A DNA stretch of 64,000 nt from Strongylocentrotus droebachiensis (GCA_035222895.1 JAVYIG010000164.1:186001-250000), one strand, 5' to 3'. Shown: positions 23,501 through 33,956, counted from the stretch's first letter. The notes: generated by a model from the letters alone, not told the origin. A program made the numbers and translations.

Positions 23501-26500
23501 AAACATTGACCGTCCTTTTGTCTCACCTTTCTTTCTAGATGACGGTCAAGTCTCTGCTTTGCTTCCGTTTCTCCACCAATCCACATGGGAGGCGGTACGT
23601 CTTCTGGATCAAAGCCTGGAAGAGAAAGATTGACAAAAGACGTCACACATAAATAAGCTTGACCATAGTTCTATAAGAGCGAACGTGGAGTAGCATTAAC
23701 TCATCGTCCATTGGGATTGGGTGGCTCATGTAGTAAAGCCGAAATGGAGATGACAGGATGCGCAAGAGAAAGATTGCCAAAAGACGTCACAATCACACAT
23801 CATGTACATGATTCTATAAGAGCGAACGTGGAGTAGCATTAATTAACTCATCGTCTCTCTGTGGGGATAGGGTGGCTCATGTAGTAAAGCCGAAATGGAA
23901 ATGAGAGACTGCGCAAGAGAAAGATCGCCAAAAGACGTCACACATCGATAAGGTTGTACATGTACATGATTCTGTAAGAGCAAATTCGGAGTATCGTTAA
24001 TTAACTCATTGTCCGTGGGGATTATAGTAAAGCCTAAATGGAAATGAGAGACTGCATTTACAGGAGAAAGACGATTAAAGGCTCCAGAAACCTGCTTCTT
24101 CTTGGGAAGGATTATGATTATATCATGGACAAGAAAGATATCAATTTGAAGAGTAAAACAATCACACATGACATCAGCACACGTCACACATCAATTAAGT
24201 ATGAGTCAGAGCACAAACCGAGTCTCTTTTTTATTAGGACATCTTGTACAGCTATACCTGTTACAGAACGAGTTACATTTGACTCTCCCCTTTTGAAGTT
24301 ATCAATATTGGGGTAAATTTGGAAATTCTTCTTCCCCAAGAAAATGAAGAATATTAAAATATGCACTGCTAACACGGTTGAATTAGACATGGTCTATCAA
24401 ACCAGCAAATAAGAGGACATGTTGTATGTATGAAGAATAGCAAATTAAAGATGGAAATAGAAAACAAAATGGCATACAAATTTAATGGAAAAGAAATTGA
24501 AAAATGAGATAGGGATGAGACGAGACAAGAGATTTAATAAGTAACGAGAGGAACATATAATGCTAAAAACTAACATTAAAGAGACATATAAATACTCAGT
24601 GTAGAGTCATAAAAGAGGGAAACAGAGGACAGTATAAACAGGCATTACACTGAACAATAGAATAGGGTGAATGGCCGTGGATATTCCCAGACATTAATGC
24701 GTTCAGAATCTTTATACAGCAGATCATAAAACCCACACTGAGTTAATGTGACTTTTATCTACACTGTACATGTACATGGATGTATTATTCATCTGTTTTA
24801 TATAAAGACACTAAAGAAACTAGAACTACATTAAAGGTACTATGTCCCTTTTGCAGCCAACCTCAAATGCTGTAGAACTTAACAGGAATTATGAATATGT
24901 CATGCATGTCCTATCTGTGAAATTTAAACGTTAGCAGTGTCCTCATATTCAAATTATGCAAGGAAACCCGTTTACTTGCTAGACTTCACTGTCAGACACT
25001 ATTAAGTGACTGACTGGCTTTTTTCTTCTTTGGTAATAACATACATGAAAAGAGTTGTAAAGCGTACATGAGCATTTGTCTACATCAATAACCCACTTCT
25101 GGTGATGGCCAAGATTAAACTGATTGAATCTTTGCGCAGCATAAAACGTATGACCATTCGGTACAATTGTCTGAAAATCAAGACTATTACTTTTGGGCTC
25201 TATAGCCCTAAAGTCGATTTGACAACTAATAGTCGTTATTTTCCCACTTGAAGACATTTTCAAGCCCCACCTTTTTTAGGGAAGTTCTAAATTAGTATTA
25301 TCTTTCAAATGCAGTTGGAATTTAACTTTTTCATTTTTTTGGCCTGCAAATGGGACATAGTACCTTTAATATACATACATGTCATGCTCTTGTCAGTATA
25401 CTACAAGTAACAACCCATCTCTCTCACCCTCTCTCTATTTTTCTGTCGCTCTCCTCTCTTCCCTCTTTCTCTCCCTTTCTCTCACTCTCACCGTGCAATC
25501 AGCATAAAAATCCAAAGCTGATTAATTGTCATTCACAAATTACAAAAAAAAAGGAAGAGTTTAAAAAAAGACACTTTTAACCACACAAGAGAATAAAGAG
25601 ATCTTGCTTTGGTCACAGTAACTACCATAATCACTTACCTAATTCTTCTAATGTTGGTATGCCATACTTGTCCTCATGGTTGGGATCGATGAAGGTATCG
25701 AGCCCCTCGACATCTTCAGCTTCTAGTGCCTCGGCGGGATAGATGGGTATGCCCATCAGAGAGATGATGTCCTGGAATCGCTTGTAGGTCAGCGGAGGCT
25801 CATTGTTGTTCAAGGCAAGGATTCTGCAGTAAAGAATAAATAAATAACGATAATAATAACTAGATGAATTTGTCACTAGAAAGACGAATGAGGTGGTCTG
25901 CCATGGAGAAACAGTGACAGAGGGAAACATAGGAAGAGAAGAAGAGAGAGGCAGAGCAAGAGAGGGAGGCGGAGACAGAGAGAGGGAGAGGGTGAAAGAG
26001 TGGAGAGAGTGAAAGAGTAGAGAGAGAGAATGAGACAGAGAGCGAGAGAGAGAGAGAGAGAGAGAGACAGAGGAAGAAACAGAGAGTGGGCTCAGATTTC
26101 CTAAGATCCTAAATCAGTACTTTTTTCACTTCACTGTATGAAAATTATACTTTTAGATTTAAAAAAGTCAAAGATGGAATGAGAAAGAGATGAAGAGGGA
26201 GGAATAGAAAAAGAAAGAAATGGAAATGTATTAAGAGCCAAGACAGACGGCAGCTGAATGGATTACTTTCTAATGAATAATTGCATTTGGTTTCTCGATC
26301 CTCATCTTAGGAAGAAAATAAATCATTTCTTAACCACTCTGACATTTGATTAATTGCTTTTTTTTGGTTTCCCAATCTTCATCTTAGAAAGAAGATAAAT
26401 CCTTTCTAAACCACGCTGACATTTCCCTGCGATGGATAATTGATCAATCTTACATAATCAGTTGACTGATTTTAGAAAGAGAAAGAGAAAGAGAAAGAGA

Positions 26501-29500
26501 AAGAGAGAGAGAGAGAGAGGGAGAAAGAGAAAGAGAAAGAGAAAGAGAAAGAGAAAGAGAAAGAGAGAGAGGGAGAGAGAGGGAGAAAGAGAAAGAGAAA
26601 GAGAAAGAGAAAGAGAAAGAGAAAGAGAAAGATAAAGAGAGAGAGAGAGAGAGGGAGAAAGAGAAAGAGAAAGAGAAAAAGAAAAAGAAAATGAGAGAGA
26701 GAGGGGGGGGGGGGGTGCAAAATATAACAGCTACACCTCACCATATCAGTAAAGGAGAATGCACTTCTTATGTCAATTTAATTAAATCTACATGTACATG
26801 TATAACATGTACATGTACATGCTAATGAACATCTTCATAAAGCAACAAGAGGAAATATAGAAAATAATTTTTTAAAGAAAAGGGCAATTGATTCATAATT
26901 ACAGGCAAACGGCAAAAAATGGCTGAATACAGTGACATGTACATTGCAACAGAGTATACATTCCAAAAACACACTCATGCCGTCATGCGCATTTTGCATT
27001 CCAATTTAAATTGCATGGAGTGATCAGCATCTACAGCCTCAAGGCAGGCATCGTCAGAAAGTGTGCTGTGACACGTGATCTATATAAGGTACACACAGCC
27101 CACGCAGGGTGGAAAACATCTCTGGAACCTTCCAAGTCACATGTTGCAGCATGAGTTCTAAAGCTCTCGAGGGGGCTATTCAACTTGATCTGCAAGGATT
27201 GGATTTCCTTTTTTTTTCTGGTCTTGAGCCAAGTTGCAGAAATAAATGAGAGGTGCATTGTAGTTATTGTTTAATGCATGATGAGTTAAAATCTGAAATG
27301 AAATTGTGGTGTCATTTTGTCTTGTATTTGTCTACAAATGTACAAGTCCTGTAAGGGTTAAACTCACTTAACTTTATTTTGGTGACATTGCATTTTGAAA
27401 GAAACTTTTTCTTTCTTTTTTCATGCAGTGATGTTTAAGGTTAAATGGTTTCGAGAGCAGAAGGAAAGAAACTCCCCAAAACTAGATATTGCATCCAGTC
27501 ATCCACTTTAACAATGTTCTACTAATTGATTTGCTTGAAACATATAATTCCTCTATCTTTTAATACTCTCATAGTCTACTCTCATTTAATAATAATTTAT
27601 TAGGCGCCTTAGCAAAATGTAGTGTTGTCAAAAGATGTGGTCGGAATGCAAAATGCTAATTACTTCTTTTATGACATAACTTTCAAAGAACCACAATTCA
27701 GGTGGGATTTTTGATTTCGGTCTTCATGGGTATTTGCCTAGCAACTTCAGACAAACCTCTGGAATGTGAAATATAAGAACTATGGTTTTTGCTTGCAATG
27801 TAAAGTTGTTAATGCGTTATAGGTAAGAAGAGTCCTACCCTCTCTCGTTCCTTGTCTCCCTACTTTCCCTGTCCCTTTCACTCCTTTTATGTTATGTCTA
27901 TCCAGTTTATGTATTTGTGTGTTCCCTTATTATTGGTGTATATACTATCTTTGCAACAATAAGTTATAGGGGGCTGCATTCTACAAGCCTAGCTTTTCAG
28001 CAGTCCCCTCCATGACCAACCTGTTTTATATGCCTGTTGTACACTGTTGACTAATTAAAAATACATTGTAAAGTTCCAATGTTTTAGTATGTACAATGCA
28101 ATCCCGTGTACTTTATTTTATTTTGTTGGAAATGGAAATAAACAAAATGAAATGAAATGACATGCTTCAATAGAAAGAGATCTCTACTCACTCTTGTGGA
28201 TCATAGAGGGTATGTGAGACCTTAGAGATGACTTTCACTCCGGCCTCCTGCGCTAAGGTACTGATCGCCTTGTCTCGGGTCCTTCCGAATGGCTCGCTGT
28301 CCTCTTCAAACGACAGCTGCGTTACCTTCCATTCCTAAACAGAGGCATACAAAATGAGGGAAATTGATTAGCTATGGGACTCATTCAAATTTCTGGTGCA
28401 ATACTGAATAATCAAATTAACGTTTAACCCACATTAATCATTATTATTTTTTGTATCTTCCTCGTCTTTGCATTTGTATACTACAATATGTGTCTGTTGT
28501 GTTTCCTTCTGTTTCAAATTTCAAAAGATAAAATACATAAATATAATTGGCCTTAGAATGCTGATGATGATAATAATCAAAATAACACAACAATGACAAT
28601 AACTAGAGAGATAGTAGAAATAATATTCAATTTTTTGCATCCAAGGTAATTAGAAAATTATATTTTTATACTAAGTACTCCAACAGCAATTTTCTTGGCA
28701 AATTCAAGGAATTCTATTACCAAGCACCCATATATTCTACATTTTCTACAATCTACACCTGGGTGGCTGGGTCAAAAATGGCAAATGGGGTAGTGTTAAA
28801 CTAAAGGTGTGTGAATTACCTTAAAGAGTCTTGGAAGCACATCTGCGGGTTGGCCTCTGATTAGGAAGAGTCTTGAGTTGAGCTTCCTCAGGCTGGAGTC
28901 TAGGTCCTCCAAACATTCTAATAGAAACCTGATTGATAGAGAGGAAACATAAGATGATGGTGAGAGAAGGGTAATAGGCAATGTTGGGGGAGATGGGTGG
29001 GACTGGGGAGGGGAGGGGAGGGGGGATGATGGGATGGGGGAGATAGACCAAAAGAGAGAGTGGGAGAAAGAGAGAGGGGAATGAGAGGGGTAATGAGAGA
29101 TGGATGAAAGAGGGGAAGAGAGGGGGAGTAAGACAGATAACAAAAGAGAGAGAGAGCAAGAGAAAGAGGGAGGGTTGAGAGGTTGAGAGAGGGATGAAAG
29201 TAGAGGAAGCGACAGAGAGATAAATAGAGGGAGTAGACATAAACGTGAAGGAGAGAGAGAGAGAGAGAGAGAGATAAGAAAGGAAGGAATAAGGGGAACG
29301 TGAGCGAGAGACAGGGACAGAGAGAGAAGGAAGTGATCGAGTGCAATAAATGAGGATAACGAGTGGCGGAGGTAGAGGACAAAGAGAAATTGAGAGAAGG
29401 GGAGAGCCCAGAGAGAGAGAGAGAGATCTTGGAATTGGAAACCTTAAATTCACAGGAGAAACTCTGAAAGTCAAAATGCTCCATTCCTACACACCTTCAA

Positions 29501-30643
29501 AATAATGTCAAAAGCCCAGTTTCAGTACAAATTGTATTCAAATCCCCCTAATCAATTTAAAAACAAATATATATGCTTCTATTTTGTTGTTCATATTATA
29601 AGTATTTCATATTAATATTTGTATGTAACATTGTAATGTTGGTGCTGTTGTCCTAGCTCTCTATTAGGTAATTCTGGAAGTACAATGTATACATGTACAG
29701 TGTACATGTACTTAGACAGCAATAACCATCTGATTTGGGTCATTTCTTTAATAAAACTGACAGGTCTAGTGGAGCCAGACGTAGTCTCAGTGGAACAACC
29801 GACGATTAGAGAGACTGAAGTTTTCGGTCTAACATGTACTTTGCTTTACCTAATGGCTGCTACTGAATACAATAGTGAGTATTTTACATCTACATGTATA
29901 GCCTATAGCATTTAGGGAGAAAGAACAAAACTAGCTAAATGGCGAAAAAAGAGAAAACTTACAAAAACACAAATTGGTTTAAATTGTGGATTTGTAAGTT
30001 TCCTCTTTTTCACCATTTTAAGGTTTTGTTCTTTCTCCCGAAGTCCTTACATGTAAAATACTCAAAAATGTATACACTCTCAAAATCTCAACAAAACAAA
30101 AATAAAAAGAAGGTCATCTCTCTCTCTCTCTATCTCTCCCTCTCTCTCTTTATTATGTTTTTATTTCTTGCTTCTCCTTTTATTTCCCCTCCATCCAGCT
30201 CCAGCCATCCTCACTGAAGAAAATAAACCTAGCTAATTTTGTTCTCCTATTTTTCACTCTTTTTACAATATTAGTTGAGAAATACAAAACCAATCAAACC
30301 ATCAAACATTAACATTTTTAACATCATCTGCTTAGAAACAAAAGGGCTTTGACTTGAGCAAAAGCAGTCGGCACCCTTTTGGCTCCCAAGTCTCAACGGA
30401 CATGACAGATATTATTTTTCAGATCAAATATTATATTTACCTCCATCTGTTAACTCCTTTGCTGCAAGATCCTGCGAACCAGGGGTCTAGAATATAAATA
30501 CATCTGAATCCACTGGCTGATTTGAGCCCTTCCTTTAGTGCAGGATTATCATGAAGACGGAGTCCTTTACGAAACCAGTGAACGAGACATCCTGGCTTCT
30601 CTTCACGATCACGCCGACTGGATCTATGCTTTCGTTTCGGCAT
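13765..30643 (-). CDS. cry: Cryptochrome, vertebrate-type (type II), complete in 12 coding exons
   Basis: Twelve exons with GT-AG borders join in phase to a predicted 757-aa protein. Residues 1-20 are basic ([16 protein letters not shown]), a possible nuclear signal. The alpha/beta antenna domain follows ([52 protein letters not shown]), then the FAD-binding helical domain ([67 protein letters not shown]). The Asn of VNAGNW near the flavin is the type II and (6-4) photolyase state, where insect type I has Cys. Post-core GILGSVPS matches GLLASVPS of mouse CRY1. Known family role: transcriptional repressor of CLOCK/BMAL1 in the nucleus, possibly light-responsive. The tail (513-757) is long and low-complexity. 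Odd: Pro370 replaces a His conserved in the family. The start has an A at -3. Confidence 0.93.
14095..14250. repeat. Coding minisatellite inside cryptochrome exon 12
   Basis: Imperfect copies of CTGACACC-GCTCCTA at about 15-24-base spacing, always in multiples of three, encode the GAGVS repeat of the tail. Confidence 0.8.
14502..15479. other. Cryptochrome intron 11
   Basis: No exon seen. It holds an A run of about 23 bases near 14650 and an imperfect inverted pair of TTGTATAAGACGCA-like and GTGTGTCTTATACA-like sequences near 14590 and 14855. A near-perfect palindromic element lies at 15281-15437 and ends 42 bases before exon 11. Confidence 0.5.
15281..15437. mobile_element. GGGCCCGTTGCATAAA palindromic element (157 bp)
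   Basis: The ends GGGCCCGTTGCATAAA and TTTATGCAACAGGGCCC are inverted, and the inner ACCAT-rich arms also pair. The whole element could fold into one hairpin. No coding capacity. Confidence 0.8.
15480..15584 (-). CDS. cry: Cryptochrome exon 11 (residues 478-512)
   Basis: Acceptor ACTCAG, donor CAG/GTACGT. Encodes [20 protein letters not shown] and [14 protein letters not shown]. This is the helix that in mammalian CRYs contributes to the PER/FBXL3 contact region (family knowledge). Confidence 0.95.
15585..18809. other. Cryptochrome intron 10
   Basis: 3.2 kb with no recognisable exon. Several short open frames are uninteresting. It contains ACATGTAC palindromes near 16710-16750, a (GAT)n tract at 18175-18202 and a (TCTA)n tract at about 18711-18795. 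A stretch at 17860-18030 with repeated GGGGCTC motifs is unexplained. Confidence 0.5.
18810..18907 (-). CDS. cry: Cryptochrome exon 10 (residues 445-477)
   Basis: Acceptor TTGCAG, donor TAG/GTGAGT. Encodes [18 protein letters not shown] and [15 protein letters not shown]. Confidence 0.95.
18961..19003 (-). pseudogene. Partial duplicate of cryptochrome exon 9 (copy 2)
   Basis: The minus-strand reading is [13 protein letters not shown], matching [13 protein letters not shown] of the true exon at 19306-19457. It has lost the remainder and the donor. Confidence 0.75.
19128..19175 (-). pseudogene. Partial duplicate of cryptochrome exon 9 (copy 1), with donor
   Basis: The minus-strand reading matches CPVKFGR, skips about 13 bases, then matches GGAGATTA-GT-AG followed by the same GTATGAAGC donor and intron start as the true exon. 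The deletion breaks the frame. It lies about 185 bases downstream of the true site. Confidence 0.8.
19306..19457 (-). CDS. cry: Cryptochrome exon 9 (residues 395-444)
   Basis: Acceptor CACCAG, donor CAG/GTATGA. Encodes [38 protein letters not shown] and [12 protein letters not shown]. The donor-side part of this exon is duplicated twice in the following intron. Confidence 0.95.
19509..19693. mobile_element. TTAA element family 2, copy B (diverged right end)
   Basis: TTAA at 19509-19512, then AAGCCCCACTGCA and a body similar to 6452-6639. The right terminus is degraded (CCTTCAAG). It lies in cryptochrome intron 8. Confidence 0.7.
19842..19982 (-). CDS. cry: Cryptochrome exon 8 (residues 348-394)
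   Basis: Acceptor GACAG, donor AAG/GTTAGT. Encodes [36 protein letters not shown] and ISWEEGMK. The HPLARH motif has Pro where mammalian CRYs and (6-4) photolyases have the second His of HHLARH. Confidence 0.95.
20020..20275 (+). mobile_element. LINE/SINE 3' end with ACTTGAA tail
   Basis: An AT-rich segment ends GGAATAAAACTTGAAACTTG, the tail type that also ends the dispersed repeats at 36.9, 41.6 and 53.4 kb. No reverse-transcriptase frame is seen. Confidence 0.5.
20392..20548 (+). mobile_element. Short Tc1/mariner-like inverted-repeat element, copy 1
   Basis: The ends are AGTCAAACCTGTCTATAG and TAGGTTTGACTGTA. The interior repeats GTCTTTGTAGACAGG. Copies lie at 20881-21057 (opposite orientation) and 32926-33092 (same orientation). 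A TA target is likely. Superfamily assignment is tentative. Confidence 0.8.
20656..20826 (-). CDS. cry: Cryptochrome exon 7 (residues 291-347)
   Basis: Acceptor CTTCAG, donor AAC/GTAAGT. Encodes [14 protein letters not shown] and IQIPWDKN. It is 171 bases (57 codons), so skipping would keep frame but remove flavin contacts. Inverted copies of one mobile element flank it at 20392-20548 and 20881-21057. Confidence 0.95.
20881..21057 (-). mobile_element. Short Tc1/mariner-like inverted-repeat element, copy 2 (reversed)
   Basis: Reverse complement of the copy at 20392-20548 over nearly its full length, with one extra internal segment. The two copies bracket cryptochrome exon 7. Confidence 0.85.
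21058..21844. other. Cryptochrome intron 6, remainder
   Basis: AT-rich, with no exon, RNA gene or clear element recognised. Confidence 0.5.
21845..21985 (-). CDS. cry: Cryptochrome exon 6 (residues 244-290)
   Basis: Acceptor GCTCAG, donor AAG/GTAAGA. Encodes [20 protein letters not shown] and the flavin-contact segment [12 protein letters not shown]. Confidence 0.95.
21986..23526. other. Cryptochrome intron 5
   Basis: Purine-rich low-complexity (GAGA) tracts lie at 22215-22350. A set of degenerate direct repeats at about 23000-23440 shares GGATCTGCAGAAG-TGTTGATG, TTGCTGCCTTGGG and GATTGTCAAATGGGATTA. No exon seen. Confidence 0.55.
23527..23615 (-). CDS. cry: Cryptochrome exon 5 (residues 214-243)
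   Basis: Acceptor TTCCAG, donor AAG/GTGAGA. Encodes [20 protein letters not shown] and [10 protein letters not shown]. The polypyrimidine tract before this exon is shared with a ~150-bp tandem repeat running through the adjacent intron. Confidence 0.95.
23616..24080. repeat. ~148-bp tandem repeat abutting the exon 5 acceptor
   Basis: Three copies of a unit containing AGAGAAAGATTG-CAAAAGACGTCACA, CGAACGTGGAGTAGCATTAA and AGTAAAGCCGAAATGGA, with repeat starts near 23621, 23769 and 23917. The first copy begins in the polypyrimidine tract of the exon 5 acceptor. Each contains TGACGTCTTTTG on the transcribed strand, a CRE-like core. Confidence 0.85.
24831..25369. mobile_element. TTAA element family 4-like (539 bp)
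   Basis: TTAA at both ends. The termini read inward AGGTACTATGTCCC on both sides, perfect over 14 bases. No open frame of note. It lies in cryptochrome intron 4. Confidence 0.85.
25639..25823 (-). CDS. cry: Cryptochrome exon 4 (residues 152-213)
   Basis: Acceptor CTGCAG, donor TAG/GTAAGT. Encodes [18 protein letters not shown] and ends [11 protein letters not shown], the linker between the antenna and FAD domains. Confidence 0.95.
25824..28191. other. Cryptochrome intron 3
   Basis: No exon seen. It holds purine-rich GAGA sequence at 25925-26090, a (GAAA)n/(GA)n tract at 26471-26705 ending in a G run, and ACATGTAC palindromes near 26790-26822. A 3' end-like segment with AAATAAACAAAATGAAATG lies at 28130-28162. 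Open frames through the purine tracts are artefacts. Confidence 0.6.
28192..28334 (-). CDS. cry: Cryptochrome exon 3 (residues 105-151)
   Basis: Acceptor TTTAG/G, donor GA/GTGAGT. Encodes [20 protein letters not shown] and the segment ending [10 protein letters not shown]. Confidence 0.95.
28335..28819. other. Cryptochrome intron 2
   Basis: AT-rich, with nothing recognised beyond the splice signals. Confidence 0.5.
28820..28928 (-). CDS. cry: Cryptochrome exon 2 (residues 68-104)
   Basis: Acceptor ATCAG/G, donor AAG/GTAATT. Encodes [20 protein letters not shown] and [17 protein letters not shown]. Confidence 0.95.
28929..30440. other. Cryptochrome intron 1
   Basis: A long purine-rich tract (GAGAGA, GGGAGG) spans 28935-29430 on the plus strand, so the transcript is pyrimidine-rich immediately upstream of exon 2. 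A hairpin element lies at 29875-30065 and a CT-rich tract at 30117-30150. Confidence 0.6.
29875..30065. mobile_element. Palindromic element able to form a ~190-base hairpin
   Basis: The arms GGGAGAAAGAACAAAAC and GTTTTGTTCTTTCTCCC at 29915 and 30023 pair, as do AACTTACAAA and TTTGTAAGTT further in and GAGTATTTTACAT and ATGTAAAATACTC further out. Confidence 0.7.
30441..30643 (-). CDS. cry: Cryptochrome exon 1 (residues 1-67)
   Basis: Starts at ATG in GCAAAATGC and ends G/GTAAAT after two bases of an Arg codon. It holds the basic N-terminus and the [16 protein letters not shown] motif that opens the photolyase-homology region. An upstream non-coding exon cannot be excluded. Confidence 0.9.
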
Positions 30644-31724
30644 TTTGCGGACGTCGAAAAGGAGTCAGTCGAAATAAGACCCAATTCCAACTGACAATAA
30701 AGAAGAGTAAATCTAGACCTTGTTAAGAATATGATATCCAAGCAGATAATGGGAGAATCTAGTAAATGTTAAACATCAAACAGCATCTAACAGAAGGCGG
30801 AGCTGAGTGATGATGATTAAAATAATCAGTAGTATATATACTAGATCTTGTCGAATCGTGAGAATGGTGAAATACACAAGCCACACTCGATGAGACGTGA
30901 TGTACTGGTACTGTAGTGATAGCTGAGTGGTTGTTGTCTGTTCAATTGCTAGCTTGTTTCTGCACGTTGAAACCAATGCAGCTTGGTATAACCTAGTTCT
31001 CAAAAAAAGTTCATAATGCAAGAAGCATGCGAAGCAACGAGGACAAAATCCGCCTCTACAGTTTCCAGTTTAGTCAACAACATTTGCACGTCAGTAAGTT
31101 GTTATCATGGCCGTATATAGTCTATCTTCAGCTCCTACTCTACCATTTTTTTAATTTCACCAACATGATTAAGATGTTTCTCTTCTGGACTGGTAAATTT
31201 TTAAATCTTAAATTACAAAAAGTAGTTATTCTAACGGAAAACATATTAAAATGATTATTCCAAAATGTTTTAAAGCCTTATTAATGCGAAGGCAAATTAA
31301 AACAAATATGACGAGCTGAAGAAAGGCTAGCGTAAAACTAGCATCGCCAAAAACGTGACCCCAAAAAGAAGATCGGGTGAAGACTCCTGATTGGCCACTT
31401 CGGTGGGGGATGGGCTGCATTCTTAATGAAGTCACGTTGCAGCTAACATGTTAAAGTGAACAGAATATAGGGCAACATATAGCAGAGGAGTATCTTTTTA
31501 CATGTATGTACAGAGAGTATAATATGTGACTTTCGTGCACATAATACTCTTGTGAAGAATACATATATCAATTATCTTCTAACTATCAAATCTATCACAA
31601 ACTAATTGGCGGCGAGATAATTTTGAAACGTTGAAACTGAATGAGAGAGAAACTGAGTCTCTCTCTCTCTCCCGCAAAGGTATATATCTCTCTGTCCCTT
31701 TCTCTTTTTTTTTCTCTATCTCGG

Positions 31725-31970
31725 AAAAGTAACAGGGTAACCATGTTTTTTGGGGTCCAAATTACCATGGTATCAAACAATGATAAACATAGGGTATCAA
31801 ACAATTCAAAAAAAGATTCGAGATTCAAAATTCAAGATTTATTATAAACATAATGATAAACATAGGGTCACCAAACAATGTATTTGATTGTTTTGTACCA
31901 TGATTACCATGGTTACCATGGTGGACGGTAATTTGGACCAAAAAAAAACATGGTTACCATGGTACTTTTT
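31725..31970. mobile_element. GGTAACCATGTTTTTTGG inverted-repeat element
   Basis: The left arm GGTAACCATGTTTTTTGG and the right arm CCAAAAAAAAACATGGTTACC are inverted, with a second inner pair GGTCCAAATTACC and GGTAATTTGGACC. Internal ACCATGGT motifs repeat. No coding capacity. Confidence 0.75.
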
Positions 31971-32925
31971 TGTAAGGGGGCCATCCCTCCCTCTCTAAAA
32001 ATCATAAGAATGGAACTAAGTTTGTCATCTAAGAACATTCATGAAAACCTTAATACCAGTTACAGTGGAAATGTTGAAATTGTATGTAAAAGTACGACCT
32101 TCAACTACTTAATAGTAGGCCCTACAAAGACATTTCTAAAAATTGTAACAAAGGCTGAAATAGTATCTGTATTATGATGAATATGGAAATAACTGTGCTT
32201 ACTATAGTTATTGCAGGGCGGGGCCTATAATGATCTTCTTTCTTTTGTCTTTCTTCATTATCATATAGGCCTAATTATGCCAATGGCGATGTGATCATAA
32301 ATGACAAACACCACATCTTATGTATTATTCAATCAGTTTTAAATATAGTCATGTTTCAATACTTGAGGCAATCCTAATTGACTCTTATCCTCATGCGAAT
32401 CCGCAACTAACTTAGCAACTGAGCTTGAAATGTTGCTCCAAATCTCTACTAAAGCTGATTCTTATAAGAAAGACTTGATTAAACGTTAGTGGCGATTTTT
32501 AGAGCTCGGTTTCCTTGACAACGACCAATCAATTGTGACGTACTTCTGACACTTTTCAGCAAGTGGCACGCAGGACATTGCTTTCTTGAGGTGCCAGTTT
32601 CAAGCAAAAACATCCTGTCTACTATTTACGGGTCCGCAGTGGTCCCCAAGGTGGCTTTACCGATGGTCTGGACTTACCGGGCCGGCTTATAGCCCCAAGT
32701 TCCGGCCACCGCTGCTCTCAACATTATAAGCAATCTAAAAAGTAAAGTTAGACAAAAACACAAAACAAGATAGAAAGACGAAAGCAAAGAAACAAACGAA
32801 ATCAGAAAAAAATTCAAATCTGAAAGTTTTTATTACAAAAAATTGCATCACTAGTTGTTGCGAGGTGGAAAACACACTACCTATAACAGCACGTGATTAT
32901 GTTATTCGCATTTTGAATATTAATA

Positions 32926-33092
32926 TACAGTCCAACCTGTCTATAGCAACCGCCCAAGGGAAGCGCACAAGTGGTCTTTGTAGACAGGTTCCTTTAGAAG
33001 TTTAGTACATGTTTCAACGAGGAACCCTTTTCAAGAGAAACTAAAATTGTGGTCTTTGTAGACAGGTGGTCACTAAAGCAGGTTTGACTGTA
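32926..33092 (+). mobile_element. Short Tc1/mariner-like inverted-repeat element, copy 3
   Basis: Same family and orientation as 20392-20548: TACAGTCCAACCTGTCTATAG at the left, GGTTTGACTGTA at the right. Confidence 0.8.
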
Positions 33093-33956
33093 TTTGTAAC
33101 AGGTGAATTTAATAATTCATAACAAGACAATTAGACTGCTGATTTAAAGGATATGAAAATCAAACCTTGATAATAAACTTCACAGTATACTCTAGAAAAA
33201 AGCAGAAACAAATTGGAGAAGCAGACTCGTCAAAACTTGGAAGAAACAGGATTTAAAAAATAAGACCTGCAAATGTTTAATGTCTGGGCACAATTCCCAT
33301 TTATCGTCTAAGCTATGTAAACTGAACAGATCTGATCTGATTAAAGTGACCCTTTACGGGTAATAGAGGTGGACACCAGCCCCAAAACTATTTACTTTTG
33401 ATAAGAAAAGAAAATCGCAGAAACTGATAAAAACTACACCCCTTCAAGTGTCGCCAAGTGCATGAGCCCCCCCCCCCCCCCCCCCCGCCGGCCTCATATG
33501 CCACAGATCGTTGTTTTACGGACGGAATATAAAATAGTTAATTTATTTGCAAAAGCAAGAAGAGTTTGGCAAACATATATATTTTTTTAATTGTTATAAT
33601 ACTGCTGTTATCCCCTGTTATTTTCAAAGATGATTTTGCATTCCGTTTTGATTATGCATTGTGATTCTGGTTTATTTGTATCTATTTTGTAAATTAAATA
33701 ATGATTATAATTCAAAGTTCTCGTTTTTATATTCGATGACTCGATTTGATCTGACGAACAAATTTATAATGATACCGACGAGGGGAAAGGGTGTTGTATA
33801 TAAGTGATATACATTCATGCCCATAATTGTTTTTTATCTCCAATGACGATATGCAAACAATTCTCGACAAGAAGAGAATAACTGGCCTGGTATCGATCTT
33901 TTTTTCGGAGCCAGTGATCGAACTTTGCGAGTCTTGATGATTAAAGAAGTTTCCAT

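Larger units (their letters stand above)
30644..33950. other. Upstream flank of cryptochrome
   Basis: No coding gene recognised. It contains the palindromic element at 31725-31970 and a CT tract at 31660-31715. A CACGTG E-box at 32890-32895 is followed by TTATGTTA, and a Tc1-like element lies at 32926-33092. A C run of about 22 bases lies at 33467-33486. The promoter cannot be placed with confidence. Confidence 0.45.

Noticed and set aside
26472-26744. 90-aa open frame of Ser, Phe and Leu
   Set aside because: Pure GAAA/GA microsatellite translation.
28821-29484. Minus-strand open frames of 188-217 aa beside cryptochrome exon 2
   Set aside because: The frames run through a purine-rich simple tract; only 28820-28928 is the true exon.
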